A DNA stretch of 64,000 nt from FEN-1350 sp964643355. Its GTDB lineage: Bacteria; Planctomycetota; Phycisphaerae; Sedimentisphaerales; Anaerohalosphaeraceae. This document shows positions 1 through 6,563 of this stretch, piece after piece (within the stretch, counting starts at the first letter, position 1; each line of letters starts with the position of its first letter). The DNA lies in assembly GCA_964643355.1 (NCBI GenBank), contig CAZXPW010000012.1, positions 30,334 to 94,333 on the forward strand. Direction: 5' to 3'. The position numbers and the translations under genes were made by a program. Under the pieces are notes generated by a model that was not told where the DNA came from, did no database searches, and worked only from the letters and a program-made list of their open reading frames with translations.

Positions 1-217
1 TCGTCAGCTCCAACGATTCGTTGACGGTATGGCTTTGCGTCCGCTCCGGTTTGTCCCCCGTCAAACGGATTTCGACTTTGCGCTGCGTGCTCATCGTGTA
101 TCGCACGGGAGCGTCCGTCGGAAAATCCACCAGCAGGACCGTTGGCGAACCCGTTTGGCATCCCGTCAAAACCAGTATCAGGATGACCGTTGTCGAAACC
201 TTGATCCCTTGTCGCAA
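1..217 (-). CDS. Partial lipoprotein, N-terminal 72 residues only
   Basis: The reading frame opens with TTG at 217, preceded by GGAAG about seven bases upstream, and runs off the left edge. The product starts with a short basic segment, a hydrophobic helix and a lipobox (LTGC, Cys20), so it should be a lipidated envelope protein. After the Cys comes a beta-type stretch including YTMSTQRKVEIRLTG. It resembles the same part of the lipoprotein encoded just upstream on this strand (267-1232), so the two may be paralogues. The gap between them is 49 bases, suggesting one transcript. Function is unknown. Confidence 0.6.
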   Translation of the reverse strand, partial: MRQGIKVSTTVILILVLTGCQTGSPTVLLVDFPTDAPVRYTMSTQRKVEIRLTGDKPERTQSHTVNESLELT

Positions 218-266
218 AGGCCGTCTTCCTTTCTGATCGAATTGATTGGCAGTCTGATCGGGTGGA

Positions 267-1232
267 TTATTGCACTTTGGCCAGATCGAAGTTGTAGGTG
301 AACCGCATCGTCAGAGTATCCGGCCCCTTGTCCGGTTTTTGATCGGCGGGGGCTTCGGAAGCCAGGTAAGTCACTACGAGTTTTTCCTGATACTTTCGGA
401 CGATTCCCGTTCCGGTCTCTAACACCAGTTGTCCCTCGTAGCTTTCCTGCGTGTCGAACATTTTGGCGAAAGGTCCCATGGTGTCCATGGCTTTGGAGCC
501 ATCCTTGACGGGTTCCTTGCTTTCTTTGCCGATCATCTTCACGACGGCGACGGGATTGTCCTTGCCTCCCTCGACCTTGTCGAGGGTATATACCTTCTCG
601 TAATTTTTCGGCGCCAGCAAACCGGCCGGCGACTGGACGACCTTTGTCCAGCTCTTGCCCGACGCCATGGTTACCGAATCGCCTTCCGGCATCGCGACAA
701 TCTGGTGTCGTTCGACAATCCGCTCATCAGACAAAAACGCCTGGGCCAGCTTGCCTTCGTAGCCGGCATCCGAAATCTTGCGGGCCTCGGCGGCGTCCAG
801 AACGCTGACCTTGCCGTCGCGGCCGAGAGTGATCTTGTAGCTTTTGCCGATCAACTGGGCGAAAGGTTTTTGCAGATCTTCCGGTCGGGCGCTATTGAAG
901 TCGAACTTGACGCTGTTTTTGTCGGTAACGATATACTCGATTGCTTTTATCGTGATTGTCGCTATCGCGCCGGCCTTTGGATCTACGGCGTCCACCTTCT
1001 GGTCATAGGTTACGACAGCCAGCGTCTTGGTCTGATCTTCCTTGACTTTCGGCGGTTCCATTGACGGCTGTTCGAATTTGAAATCCTTGATGGTTTCGGT
1101 CATGACCTTGTAGGTCGCCATCTCGCCGGCCTTCAAATTCAGGGTCATCTGGGCTTGAGAGCCGCAACCGGCCATCATCGTCAGCCCCAGCCCCGCCACT
1201 GCTATCATCGCGATCCGCATGTTTCGATTCAT
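267..1232 (-). CDS. Lipoprotein of unknown function (DUF6263-like)
   Basis: The 321-residue protein has a signal sequence with lipobox MAGC (Cys23), so it should be anchored in a membrane facing the periplasm. The rest is predicted mostly beta, with a stretch near the C terminus (LVLETGTGIVRKYQEKLVV) of the kind seen in DUF6263-like envelope proteins; that family match is from memory. AAGGAAGGAG six bases before the ATG supports the start. It is the first gene after the promoter at 1284-1311, and the partial lipoprotein gene follows. No catalytic motif was seen. Confidence 0.75.
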   Translation of the reverse strand: MNRNMRIAMIAVAGLGLTMMAGCGSQAQMTLNLKAGEMATYKVMTETIKDFKFEQPSMEPPKVKEDQTKTLAVVTYDQKVDAVDPKAGAIATITIKAIEYIVTDKNSVKFDFNSARPEDLQKPFAQLIGKSYKITLGRDGKVSVLDAAEARKISDAGYEGKLAQAFLSDERIVERHQIVAMPEGDSVTMASGKSWTKVVQSPAGLLAPKNYEKVYTLDKVEGGKDNPVAVVKMIGKESKEPVKDGSKAMDTMGPFAKMFDTQESYEGQLVLETGTGIVRKYQEKLVVTYLASEAPADQKPDKGPDTLTMRFTYNFDLAKVQ

Positions 1233-1283
1233 TGCCGACTCCTTCCTTGCGAAAGTTTGGTTTTAGACTTCACAGCACTTACC

Positions 1284-1311
1284 ATTATACTCGCCCGATT
1301 TGCGGCGACAA
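1284..1311 (-). promoter_or_regulatory. Sigma-70-type promoter for the lipoprotein pair
   Basis: On the minus strand TTGTCG (1311-1306) is followed after 16 bases by a perfect TATAAT (1289-1284). The predicted transcript starts near 1277, about 45 bases before the lipoprotein ATG. The rest of 1233-1418 shows nothing further. Confidence 0.55.
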
Positions 1312-1418
1312 TTCCCATTTTATCGGAAAAACCTTCCCCCAGACATAAATTCAAAACCCTATCAGGCAGACAATGGGATTCTGTCAGCCCCCGACATTTT
1401 CCGGCCCGATTCTCAGCA

Positions 1419-2381
1419 TCAATTTTTGGTTTGATATCGGAACAAGGGACTTGCGGCCAGGCCTTTTTGTTTCATGGACACGACCTCCTCGGGCCTCAGG
1501 GGCGTACATTGAGGAGCCAGTTGCACGGCGAGTTTGAGGCATTCGGCGCTGGCCGGAGTCAGGGCGGTCGTGACTGGATGCGACAAGGTAAAACGCAGAC
1601 CCATCAAGGCCTCATCGGGATCGGTCATCGGCTGATACCAGCAATTCGGATGGGCCGACCGGTCGGCATCCTTGGGCCAGGGCTGTTTGGCCATGGCCTT
1701 CAGGGCCAGGATTCCCATCTTTTGTTCCTGGGCTCTGGCCAGGACCTGAGGGCCGAAGTTCCCCGCGTGCCAGGTGGCATAGTTGACCGGAAACATGATC
1801 GAGTCGAAACGGAATCGGTCCATCAACGCCAGCGCCGCCTCCACCGAATGCGCGGAGAAACCGAGATAGCGGACCTTGCCGTCTTTTTTTGCCTGCTCGA
1901 GGGCTTTGATGGCGCCATCGTCGCCAAAGATGGTTTCGACTTCGTCCAACCGCGTGACATGATGAAGCTGGTACAGGTCAAAGTGATCCGTCCTCAGGCG
2001 TTTTAGGGAACGGTCCAATTCGGCGGTTGCCTCCGCTTGTCTTCGTTTTGCGGTTTTACAGGACAGGAAGACCTTCTCGCGAAACGGCTGAAGGGCCGGC
2101 CCCATCAACTCTTCCGCGGTGCCGTATTCGGGGGCGACATCGTAGTGATTGACTCCGGCCTCAAAGGCAAGGCGAATCCATTGGTCGGCCTGTTCCGGCG
2201 TTGCGCGATTCAGCATAAATCCCCCGAAGGCAACGATGGAAAGTTTCCGGCCGGTCTTTCCCAGGGCCCGGCGTTCGATAGTTCCGGTGGTCGTATCCCT
2301 TTCAATCGCTGAAAGTGTGGCCGGAAAACACCCCAACATGGCGGCCGCTGTTGTTCTTTTCAGGAATTCGCGTCGTTTCAT
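1419..2381 (-). CDS. Tat-exported aldo/keto reductase
   Basis: This 320-residue protein is an aldo/keto reductase, a TIM-barrel oxidoreductase family that uses NADPH to reduce aldehydes or sugars. The family tetrad is visible: Asp81, Tyr86 (DVAPEYG), Lys109 and His140. The N terminus (KRREFLKR, then a hydrophobic stretch) is a twin-arginine signal, so the enzyme is probably exported folded. I start it at the ATG with GAGGAG upstream rather than at a longer in-frame start 40 codons earlier, because the Tat signal begins there. Exported members of this family are common in Planctomycetota beside sugar genes. The substrate cannot be told. Confidence 0.85.
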   Translation of the reverse strand: MKRREFLKRTTAAAMLGCFPATLSAIERDTTTGTIERRALGKTGRKLSIVAFGGFMLNRATPEQADQWIRLAFEAGVNHYDVAPEYGTAEELMGPALQPFREKVFLSCKTAKRRQAEATAELDRSLKRLRTDHFDLYQLHHVTRLDEVETIFGDDGAIKALEQAKKDGKVRYLGFSAHSVEAALALMDRFRFDSIMFPVNYATWHAGNFGPQVLARAQEQKMGILALKAMAKQPWPKDADRSAHPNCWYQPMTDPDEALMGLRFTLSHPVTTALTPASAECLKLAVQLAPQCTPLRPEEVVSMKQKGLAASPLFRYQTKN

Positions 2382-2447
2382 GATCGTCTCCTCTATCGTA
2401 TCTATGTTTTTTTGCGCCCGGTTTTTTCCCCCGATCTCGCATAGGGC

Positions 2448-2476
2448 AGAATACTCCCCTTCGATAGTGTGGTCAA
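2448..2476 (-). promoter_or_regulatory. Promoter for the aldo/keto reductase
   Basis: TTGACC (2476-2471) and TATTCT (2453-2448) are separated by 17 bases on the minus strand. The predicted start is about 60 bases upstream of the reductase ATG. It lies back to back with the ilvD promoter. Confidence 0.45.
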
Positions 2477-2494
2477 TCCAATTTCCTGTTGCTC

Positions 2495-2523
2495 TTTCCA
2501 ATTCTGTAAACGATGATTATAAT
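2495..2523 (+). promoter_or_regulatory. Promoter for ilvD
   Basis: TTTCCA (2495-2500), a 17-base spacer and a perfect TATAAT (2518-2523) stand about 60 bases before the ilvD ATG. The -10 lies inside the palindrome at 2508-2531. Confidence 0.55.
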
Positions 2524-2531
2524 CATTGTTT
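2508..2531. promoter_or_regulatory. 24-bp palindromic operator over the ilvD -10 box
   Basis: The core ATGATTATAATCAT (2513-2526) is a perfect palindrome. With AAAC and GTTT flanks the symmetry covers 24 bases with one mismatched pair. It matches the first 11 positions of the PerR-type consensus TTATAATNATTATAA and resembles Fur boxes. Because it overlaps the -10, a bound protein should repress ilvD. Assignment to the Fur family is inference. Confidence 0.5.
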
Positions 2532-2581
2532 TAACCGTTTCAGGAACCCCGGCCCGGCCGGGATCAATTTGGGAGACGACC

Positions 2582-4249
2582 ATGAACAGCGATACCGTCA
2601 AAAAAGGATTTCAGCGAGCGCCTCATCGCGGGTTGATGCGGGCATGCGGGCTGAATGAAGCCGACATCCACAAGCCGTTTATCGCCATCGCCAACAGTTT
2701 TTGCGAGATTGTGCCGGGACATGTGCATCTGGACCAGGTGGCCAAGGTGGTCAAGCAGGCGGTTCGGGATGCCGGGGGCGTGCCCTTCGAGTTCAACACG
2801 ATCGCCATCTGCGACGGCATCGCGATGGGCCACACGGGCATGAAGTACTCGCTGGCCTCCCGCGAGATCGTTGCCGATTCAGTTGAAGCCATGATTCGGG
2901 CGCACTGTTTTGACGGGATGATCTGCATTCCGAACTGCGATAAAATTATTCCGGGCATGCTCATGGCCGCAATGCGGCTGAATATCCCAACGCTGTTTGT
3001 CTCGGGCGGGCCGATGGCGGCGGGCAAAACCAAAGACGGCAAGACCGTCGATCTGATTTCCATCTTTGAGGGCGTTGCGGCGATGAAGGTCGGCAAGATC
3101 AACGAACAGCAGCTCACCGAACTGGAGTGCACCGGCTGTCCCACGCCGGGAAGCTGTTCGGGGATGTTCACGGCCAACAGCATGAACTGCCTGTGCGAAG
3201 CGATCGGCATGGCCCTGCCCGGCAACGGAACGATCCTTGCGGTCGATCCGCGGCGGCAGGACCTGTACAAGCAGGCCGGAAAGCAAATTCTGGAACTGGT
3301 GCGGCGCAACATCCTGCCTCTGGATATCGTGACGACAAAATCGCTGGACAACGCTTTTGTGCTCGATATGGCCATGGGCGGTTCGACGAATACCGTACTT
3401 CATGCGCTGGCCGTCGCCAATGAAGCCGGGGTCAAATACAATCTCAAGCGGATCAACGCCATCAGCGCCAAGTGTCCGAATATCTGCAAGGTCTCGCCGT
3501 CGAGCTCTTGGCATATCGAGGATGTGGACGCGGCTGGCGGGATCTCGGCGATTCTCAACGAGATCAGCAAGATCCCGGGATTGCTGAATCTGGATTGCCC
3601 GACCGTCAGCGGCGTGTCGCTGGGCGAGCGCATCAAGTCGGCGAAAATCGCCAATCCGGAGTGCATTCATCCGTTGGAAAAGGCCTACAGCAAGACCGGC
3701 GGTCTGGCGATCCTCTACGGCAACCTCGCCCCCAACGGTTGTGTGGTCAAATCCGCGGGCGTCTCGCCCTCGATGCTCAAACACGCGGGCCCTGCGGTGA
3801 TCTTCGAATCGCAGGAAGACGCCTGCGAAGGGATTCTTGCCGGCAAGGTCAAGCCCGGCGATGTCGTCGTCATCCGCTACGAAGGCCCCCGCGGCGGTCC
3901 GGGCATGCAGGAGATGCTCTCGCCGACCAGCTACATCATGGGAGCGGGGCTCGGCGAATCGGTCGCCCTGATCACCGACGGACGATTCTCCGGCGGAACC
4001 CGCGGGGCGTGTATCTGCCATGTCAGCCCTGAGGCGGCCGTCGGCGGGCCGATCGGCCTGCTGAAAAAGGGCGACATCGTTGAAATCGATATCCCGAAAA
4101 ATGTCATTCGCGTCAAGCTTACGCAGAAGGAACTGAAAGAACGAGCCAAGAAATGGAAACCGCGCAAGCCGCGCATCACGACCGGCTGCCTGGCCAAGTA
4201 CGCCTCGATGGCCCAGTCCGCCGACACCGGCGGCATCCTGAAGTGGTAA
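2582..4249 (+). CDS. ilvD: Dihydroxy-acid dehydratase
   Basis: The enzyme dehydrates 2,3-dihydroxy-isovalerate and its homologue to 2-oxo acids, the penultimate common step of valine and isoleucine synthesis in the cytoplasm, using an iron-sulfur cluster. The 555-residue length is normal. Cluster cysteines are Cys41 (ANSFCEIVPGH), Cys119 (IPNCDKIIPG) and Cys192 (PGSCSGMFTANS). GRFSGGTRG is the family's C-terminal signature. I start at the ATG after GGGAG; the open frame extends 23 codons upstream, but that stretch overlaps the promoter. No other ilv gene is in the window. Confidence 0.96.
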   Translation: MNSDTVKKGFQRAPHRGLMRACGLNEADIHKPFIAIANSFCEIVPGHVHLDQVAKVVKQAVRDAGGVPFEFNTIAICDGIAMGHTGMKYSLASREIVADSVEAMIRAHCFDGMICIPNCDKIIPGMLMAAMRLNIPTLFVSGGPMAAGKTKDGKTVDLISIFEGVAAMKVGKINEQQLTELECTGCPTPGSCSGMFTANSMNCLCEAIGMALPGNGTILAVDPRRQDLYKQAGKQILELVRRNILPLDIVTTKSLDNAFVLDMAMGGSTNTVLHALAVANEAGVKYNLKRINAISAKCPNICKVSPSSSWHIEDVDAAGGISAILNEISKIPGLLNLDCPTVSGVSLGERIKSAKIANPECIHPLEKAYSKTGGLAILYGNLAPNGCVVKSAGVSPSMLKHAGPAVIFESQEDACEGILAGKVKPGDVVVIRYEGPRGGPGMQEMLSPTSYIMGAGLGESVALITDGRFSGGTRGACICHVSPEAAVGGPIGLLKKGDIVEIDIPKNVIRVKLTQKELKERAKKWKPRKPRITTGCLAKYASMAQSADTGGILKW

Positions 4250-4268
4250 GAATTAAAGGGTGATAACT

Positions 4269-4568
4269 ATGAGCCAACATTCCCTTTATCACTACAGCAT
4301 TACTTTATCGACCGACGATGAAGCGGTATTGCACTGTTTGCGAGCACTAAGCCAATACGCTCAAAAAAGTGGGAATGTTCGAATTCCTTGGGGAGGAACG
4401 AAAAGGCCTGATTGGAAAAGGAATAATCATAAAGCTAAATTCCACTTCTCCGATCCTGGCTATCGAAAGGTTTTTCGAAACGAAATCGAAAGAATAATTC
4501 CCTCAGGTTTGTGGAAATTTATTGGCGAAAACGATAACGATCCTGCTGAACCTCAGAACGAAGATTAA
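4269..4568 (+). CDS. Small hypothetical protein, 99 residues
   Basis: The start is taken at the ATG with AAGGG eight bases upstream; an in-frame GTG lies three codons earlier. The product is hydrophilic, with no signal or membrane segment. It begins with SLYHYSITLSTDDEAVLHCL and has a central RIPWGGTKRPDWKR segment. The gene is visibly richer in A+T than ilvD, which ends 19 bases upstream, so it may be an acquired passenger. I do not recognise the family. Nothing was seen in 4569-4694. Confidence 0.55.
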   Translation: MSQHSLYHYSITLSTDDEAVLHCLRALSQYAQKSGNVRIPWGGTKRPDWKRNNHKAKFHFSDPGYRKVFRNEIERIIPSGLWKFIGENDNDPAEPQNED

Positions 4569-4694
4569 CATCTTTTCCGTGGGGCTTCGTCTCCTTCTTT
4601 CTGCGTCCCCGGATACGGTTCCGGGATCGCTGCGTCGTCTTTGCGCGGGTCCGATGCACCGTAGTTGACCCCGTCTTTCGGACCTCCAAGCGGA

Positions 4695-5300
4695 TCAGCG
4701 TTTGTATCTTCCCTTCGGTAATTTCGGAGCGTCCAGCTCGCCGTGAAAACCGATGGGTTTGCGCGGCGGATCCGGCGGACTGAAAAGATGATTCAGCAAT
4801 TCGAAGATTTGCTGGAATTGTTGGTCAACGCTCTGATCTCGTTTACGCATCTCTTGTTCCAGGCGAGTCAGTCGATCGGCCAACTCCCGATGTACGGCCA
4901 GCAGCTGGCGAAGCCGCACAAACGCCCGCATGATCTGGACATTTACCTCTACAGCCCGTGGGCTGCGAAGAACGCTGGAGAGCATCGCCACCCCCTGCTC
5001 GGTAAAGGCGTAGGGTGCAAATCGCCGACCACCATGAGCAGATAAACTTGAGATCGCAAATTGCGATCTCAAGTTTTCCCACTCTTCCGAGTTGAGCCGG
5101 AACATAAAATCATCGGGAAATCGTTCAATATTACGATGAACCTGCTCAATAAGTCGGCGAGTTTCCACGCCGTAGAACTGGGCCAGTTGCTCGTCCAACA
5201 ATACCTTCTGACCCCGCACGACAAGGATGGCCCGCTCGATTGCGTCGGCTTTTGCCACCGGCACAATCGCCCGCCCGGATGCTCGTCTCAGTTTGGCCAC
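4695..5300 (-). CDS. ORF6N-domain DNA-binding protein
   Basis: The first 120 residues match the ORF6N domain, a DNA-binding module of phage and mobile-element regulators: VVRGQKVLLDEQLAQFYGV, then FPDDFMFRLNSEEW and the signature FAPYAFTEQGVAMLSSVL. The C-terminal part (about residues 120-175) is a predicted coiled coil. I start at a GTG with GGAG seven bases upstream; an ATG lies six codons earlier, where that ribosome site itself is read as codons. Residues 75-86 (NLRSQFAIS region) are encoded by one of the palindromic repeats found nearby. It is probably a regulator, perhaps of its own region. Confidence 0.8.
   Translation of the reverse strand: MAKLRRASGRAIVPVAKADAIERAILVVRGQKVLLDEQLAQFYGVETRRLIEQVHRNIERFPDDFMFRLNSEEWENLRSQFAISSLSAHGGRRFAPYAFTEQGVAMLSSVLRSPRAVEVNVQIMRAFVRLRQLLAVHRELADRLTRLEQEMRKRDQSVDQQFQQIFELLNHLFSPPDPPRKPIGFHGELDAPKLPKGRYKR
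5044..5076. repeat. Palindromic repeat copy 1, inside the ORF6N gene
   Basis: Two perfect 16-base arms (AAACTTGAGATCGCAA and its complement) surround a single central base. It sits in the coding region of the ORF6N protein without breaking the frame. The central 25 bases recur at 5431-5455. Confidence 0.85.
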
Positions 5301-5333
5301 AATCGATCTCCTTTTCATTCAAAACCCGATACA

Positions 5334-5362
5334 ATTGTGCCGAAATCCCCCATTTTTGTCAA
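5334..5362 (-). promoter_or_regulatory. Promoter for the ORF6N gene
   Basis: A perfect TTGACA (5362-5357), 17 bases, then CACAAT (5339-5334) on the minus strand. The predicted start is about 27 bases before the GTG. It lies between the ORF6N gene and two palindromic repeats. Confidence 0.55.
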
Positions 5363-5429
5363 GCCAAAGATTTCTCAGATCATTTCCTTCCATCGGCAAA
5401 CTTGAAATCGCATTTTTTTTGACCTCAAA

Positions 5430-5456
5430 TTTGAGATCGCAAATTGCGATCTCAAA
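5430..5456. repeat. Palindromic repeat copy 2, intergenic
   Basis: Arms TTTGAGATCGCAA and TTGCGATCTCAAA flank one central base. The core equals copy 1. A degraded half-copy (AACTTGAAATCGCA) lies about 30 bases away, near 5399-5412. Confidence 0.85.
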
Positions 5457-5477
5457 GCCACCTCTTTCCCGGCCGGT

Positions 5478-5504
5478 TTTGAGATCACAATCTGTGATCT
5501 CAAA
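5478..5504. repeat. Palindromic repeat copy 3, intergenic variant
   Basis: Arms TTTGAGATCACA and TGTGATCTCAAA flank a three-base loop. Relative to copies 1 and 2, the same change occurs in both arms (GATCGCA to GATCACA), so the palindrome is kept. Such paired change points to selection for the fold or the binding site. Confidence 0.8.
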
Positions 5505-5513
5505 TTTCCTTCC

Positions 5514-5702
5514 TTACTTGGCCGTCTTGATCTCCAGCAGGGTCCGGACCGTTTTGACATCTCCGGCCTTGCGGACCTCGAACCGAATCCCCCGGCCTTC
5601 GACATGTTTCTTCGCCATCCGCAATCCCTCCTTGATCGCTTCCGGCACATCGCTTGCCTCAATCATTTCGACGGTCTTGTCATTCAACATGCTCAGGGCC
5701 AT
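5514..5702 (-). CDS. Small protein (62 residues) in a toxin-antitoxin-like patch
   Basis: The product is charged, with an N-terminal helical half (MIEASDVPEAIKEGLRMAKK) and a C-terminal strand-like half (IRFEVRKAGDVKTVRTLLEI). It lies 44 bases after the 51-residue partner of the zeta-like gene, on the same strand, and ends beside the palindromic repeats. Size and context suggest an antitoxin-like or accessory protein. No family is recognised and the ribosome site is weak. Confidence 0.45.
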   Translation of the reverse strand: MALSMLNDKTVEMIEASDVPEAIKEGLRMAKKHVEGRGIRFEVRKAGDVKTVRTLLEIKTAK

Positions 5703-5746
5703 CCCGCCACTTCTTCAGATCCTCCGTGCCATCCCAAATCGCTAAT

Positions 5747-5902
5747 CTATTTCACCTGGTCCGGCGAGATCAGGACCGTCTTGCCGTCCTTCCAGATTGC
5801 CAGCGGACGGCCGGTCTTTTTGTGCCGCAACACCACCTGCCGCACCGCCTTCTTCATTGCGGCCATTGCTTTGTCTTCCAAACTCATCCGCTTTTTCTTC
5901 AC
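5747..5902 (-). CDS. Small partner protein of the zeta-like kinase (putative antitoxin)
   Basis: I start this 51-residue gene at a GTG whose last two bases are shared with the TGA of the upstream zeta-like gene (GTGA), with GGAG six bases before it. This is a translational-coupling arrangement. The product is basic at its N terminus and contains KAVRQVVLRHKKTGRPLAIW followed by KDGKTVLISPDQV. I recall similar short proteins next to zeta-type kinases in other genomes, where an antitoxin role is assumed rather than shown. Confidence 0.6.
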   Translation of the reverse strand: MKKKRMSLEDKAMAAMKKAVRQVVLRHKKTGRPLAIWKDGKTVLISPDQVK

Positions 5903-6489
5903 GGTTTTCTCCAAGACGAAATAATCTGTTCCCATAGAGATGGCTGGATCACTTCAAGAAATCCATCTTTCTCATTGGCAATCAAAATTGGTTTGACACC
6001 CGAATTATCAAATACCATCCAACGATCCATCATCGGCCGATAGATCGAAAAGAAATTCCGAATCCCCCGGTCGAACCGTCGCCGCACATCCGCCGCTGGG
6101 ACCGAATGGCCGCCCTCGGCCACGCGCTGGCGAATCCGCGCGATGGCCAATCCCGGCCGCGGAATCCACAGGAAAAACAGGTGCAGCGAGTACCCCCGCT
6201 CCTTCATCCGCTCCAGTAGCCGGGCATATGATCTGCCCGCCAGCGTCGTCTCGAAGGCAAAATCCACTCCGCGATCGGCAAACGCCCGGATCTGTTCGAG
6301 CACCAGCTTGCCGGCGCGGATCGCGGCCCGATCCGGGGCGAACGGCGAAAGGCCCGTCGCGATCAGATCGGCATTGACGAAGTTCGGGCACCGGACATAC
6401 TCCGGCAAAAACGACCGCGCAAAAGTCGTCTTACCCGACCCGTTCGGTCCGGCGATGATATACACATTCTTTTTTCGTCCATTGGCCAT
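5899..6489 (-). CDS. Zeta-toxin-like P-loop kinase
   Basis: The 196-residue protein has a Walker A motif at residues 14-21 (GPNGSGKT), then FVNADLIA and FAFETTLAGRSY, the pattern of the zeta-toxin/AAA_33 kinase group. Classical zeta toxins phosphorylate UDP-N-acetylglucosamine and block cell-wall synthesis. Chromosomal relatives may have other small-molecule substrates. The gene overlaps its small partner by four bases and no classical epsilon antitoxin is present, so a true toxin role is uncertain. It lies 74 bases downstream of the GH172 gene on the same strand. Confidence 0.8.
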   Translation of the reverse strand: MANGRKKNVYIIAGPNGSGKTTFARSFLPEYVRCPNFVNADLIATGLSPFAPDRAAIRAGKLVLEQIRAFADRGVDFAFETTLAGRSYARLLERMKERGYSLHLFFLWIPRPGLAIARIRQRVAEGGHSVPAADVRRRFDRGIRNFFSIYRPMMDRWMVFDNSGVKPILIANEKDGFLEVIQPSLWEQIISSWRKP

Positions 6490-6563
6490 ACCTGATTCCT
6501 CGCGGAATGATTATACCCGATCCGCGTCATCCGCGAAATCTGTGGTTTATTTCGAATCGAACT

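Noticed and set aside
5375..5662. Frame running through the palindromic repeats on the minus strand
   Set aside because: Its sequence consists of translated palindromes and the shadow of the 62-residue gene.
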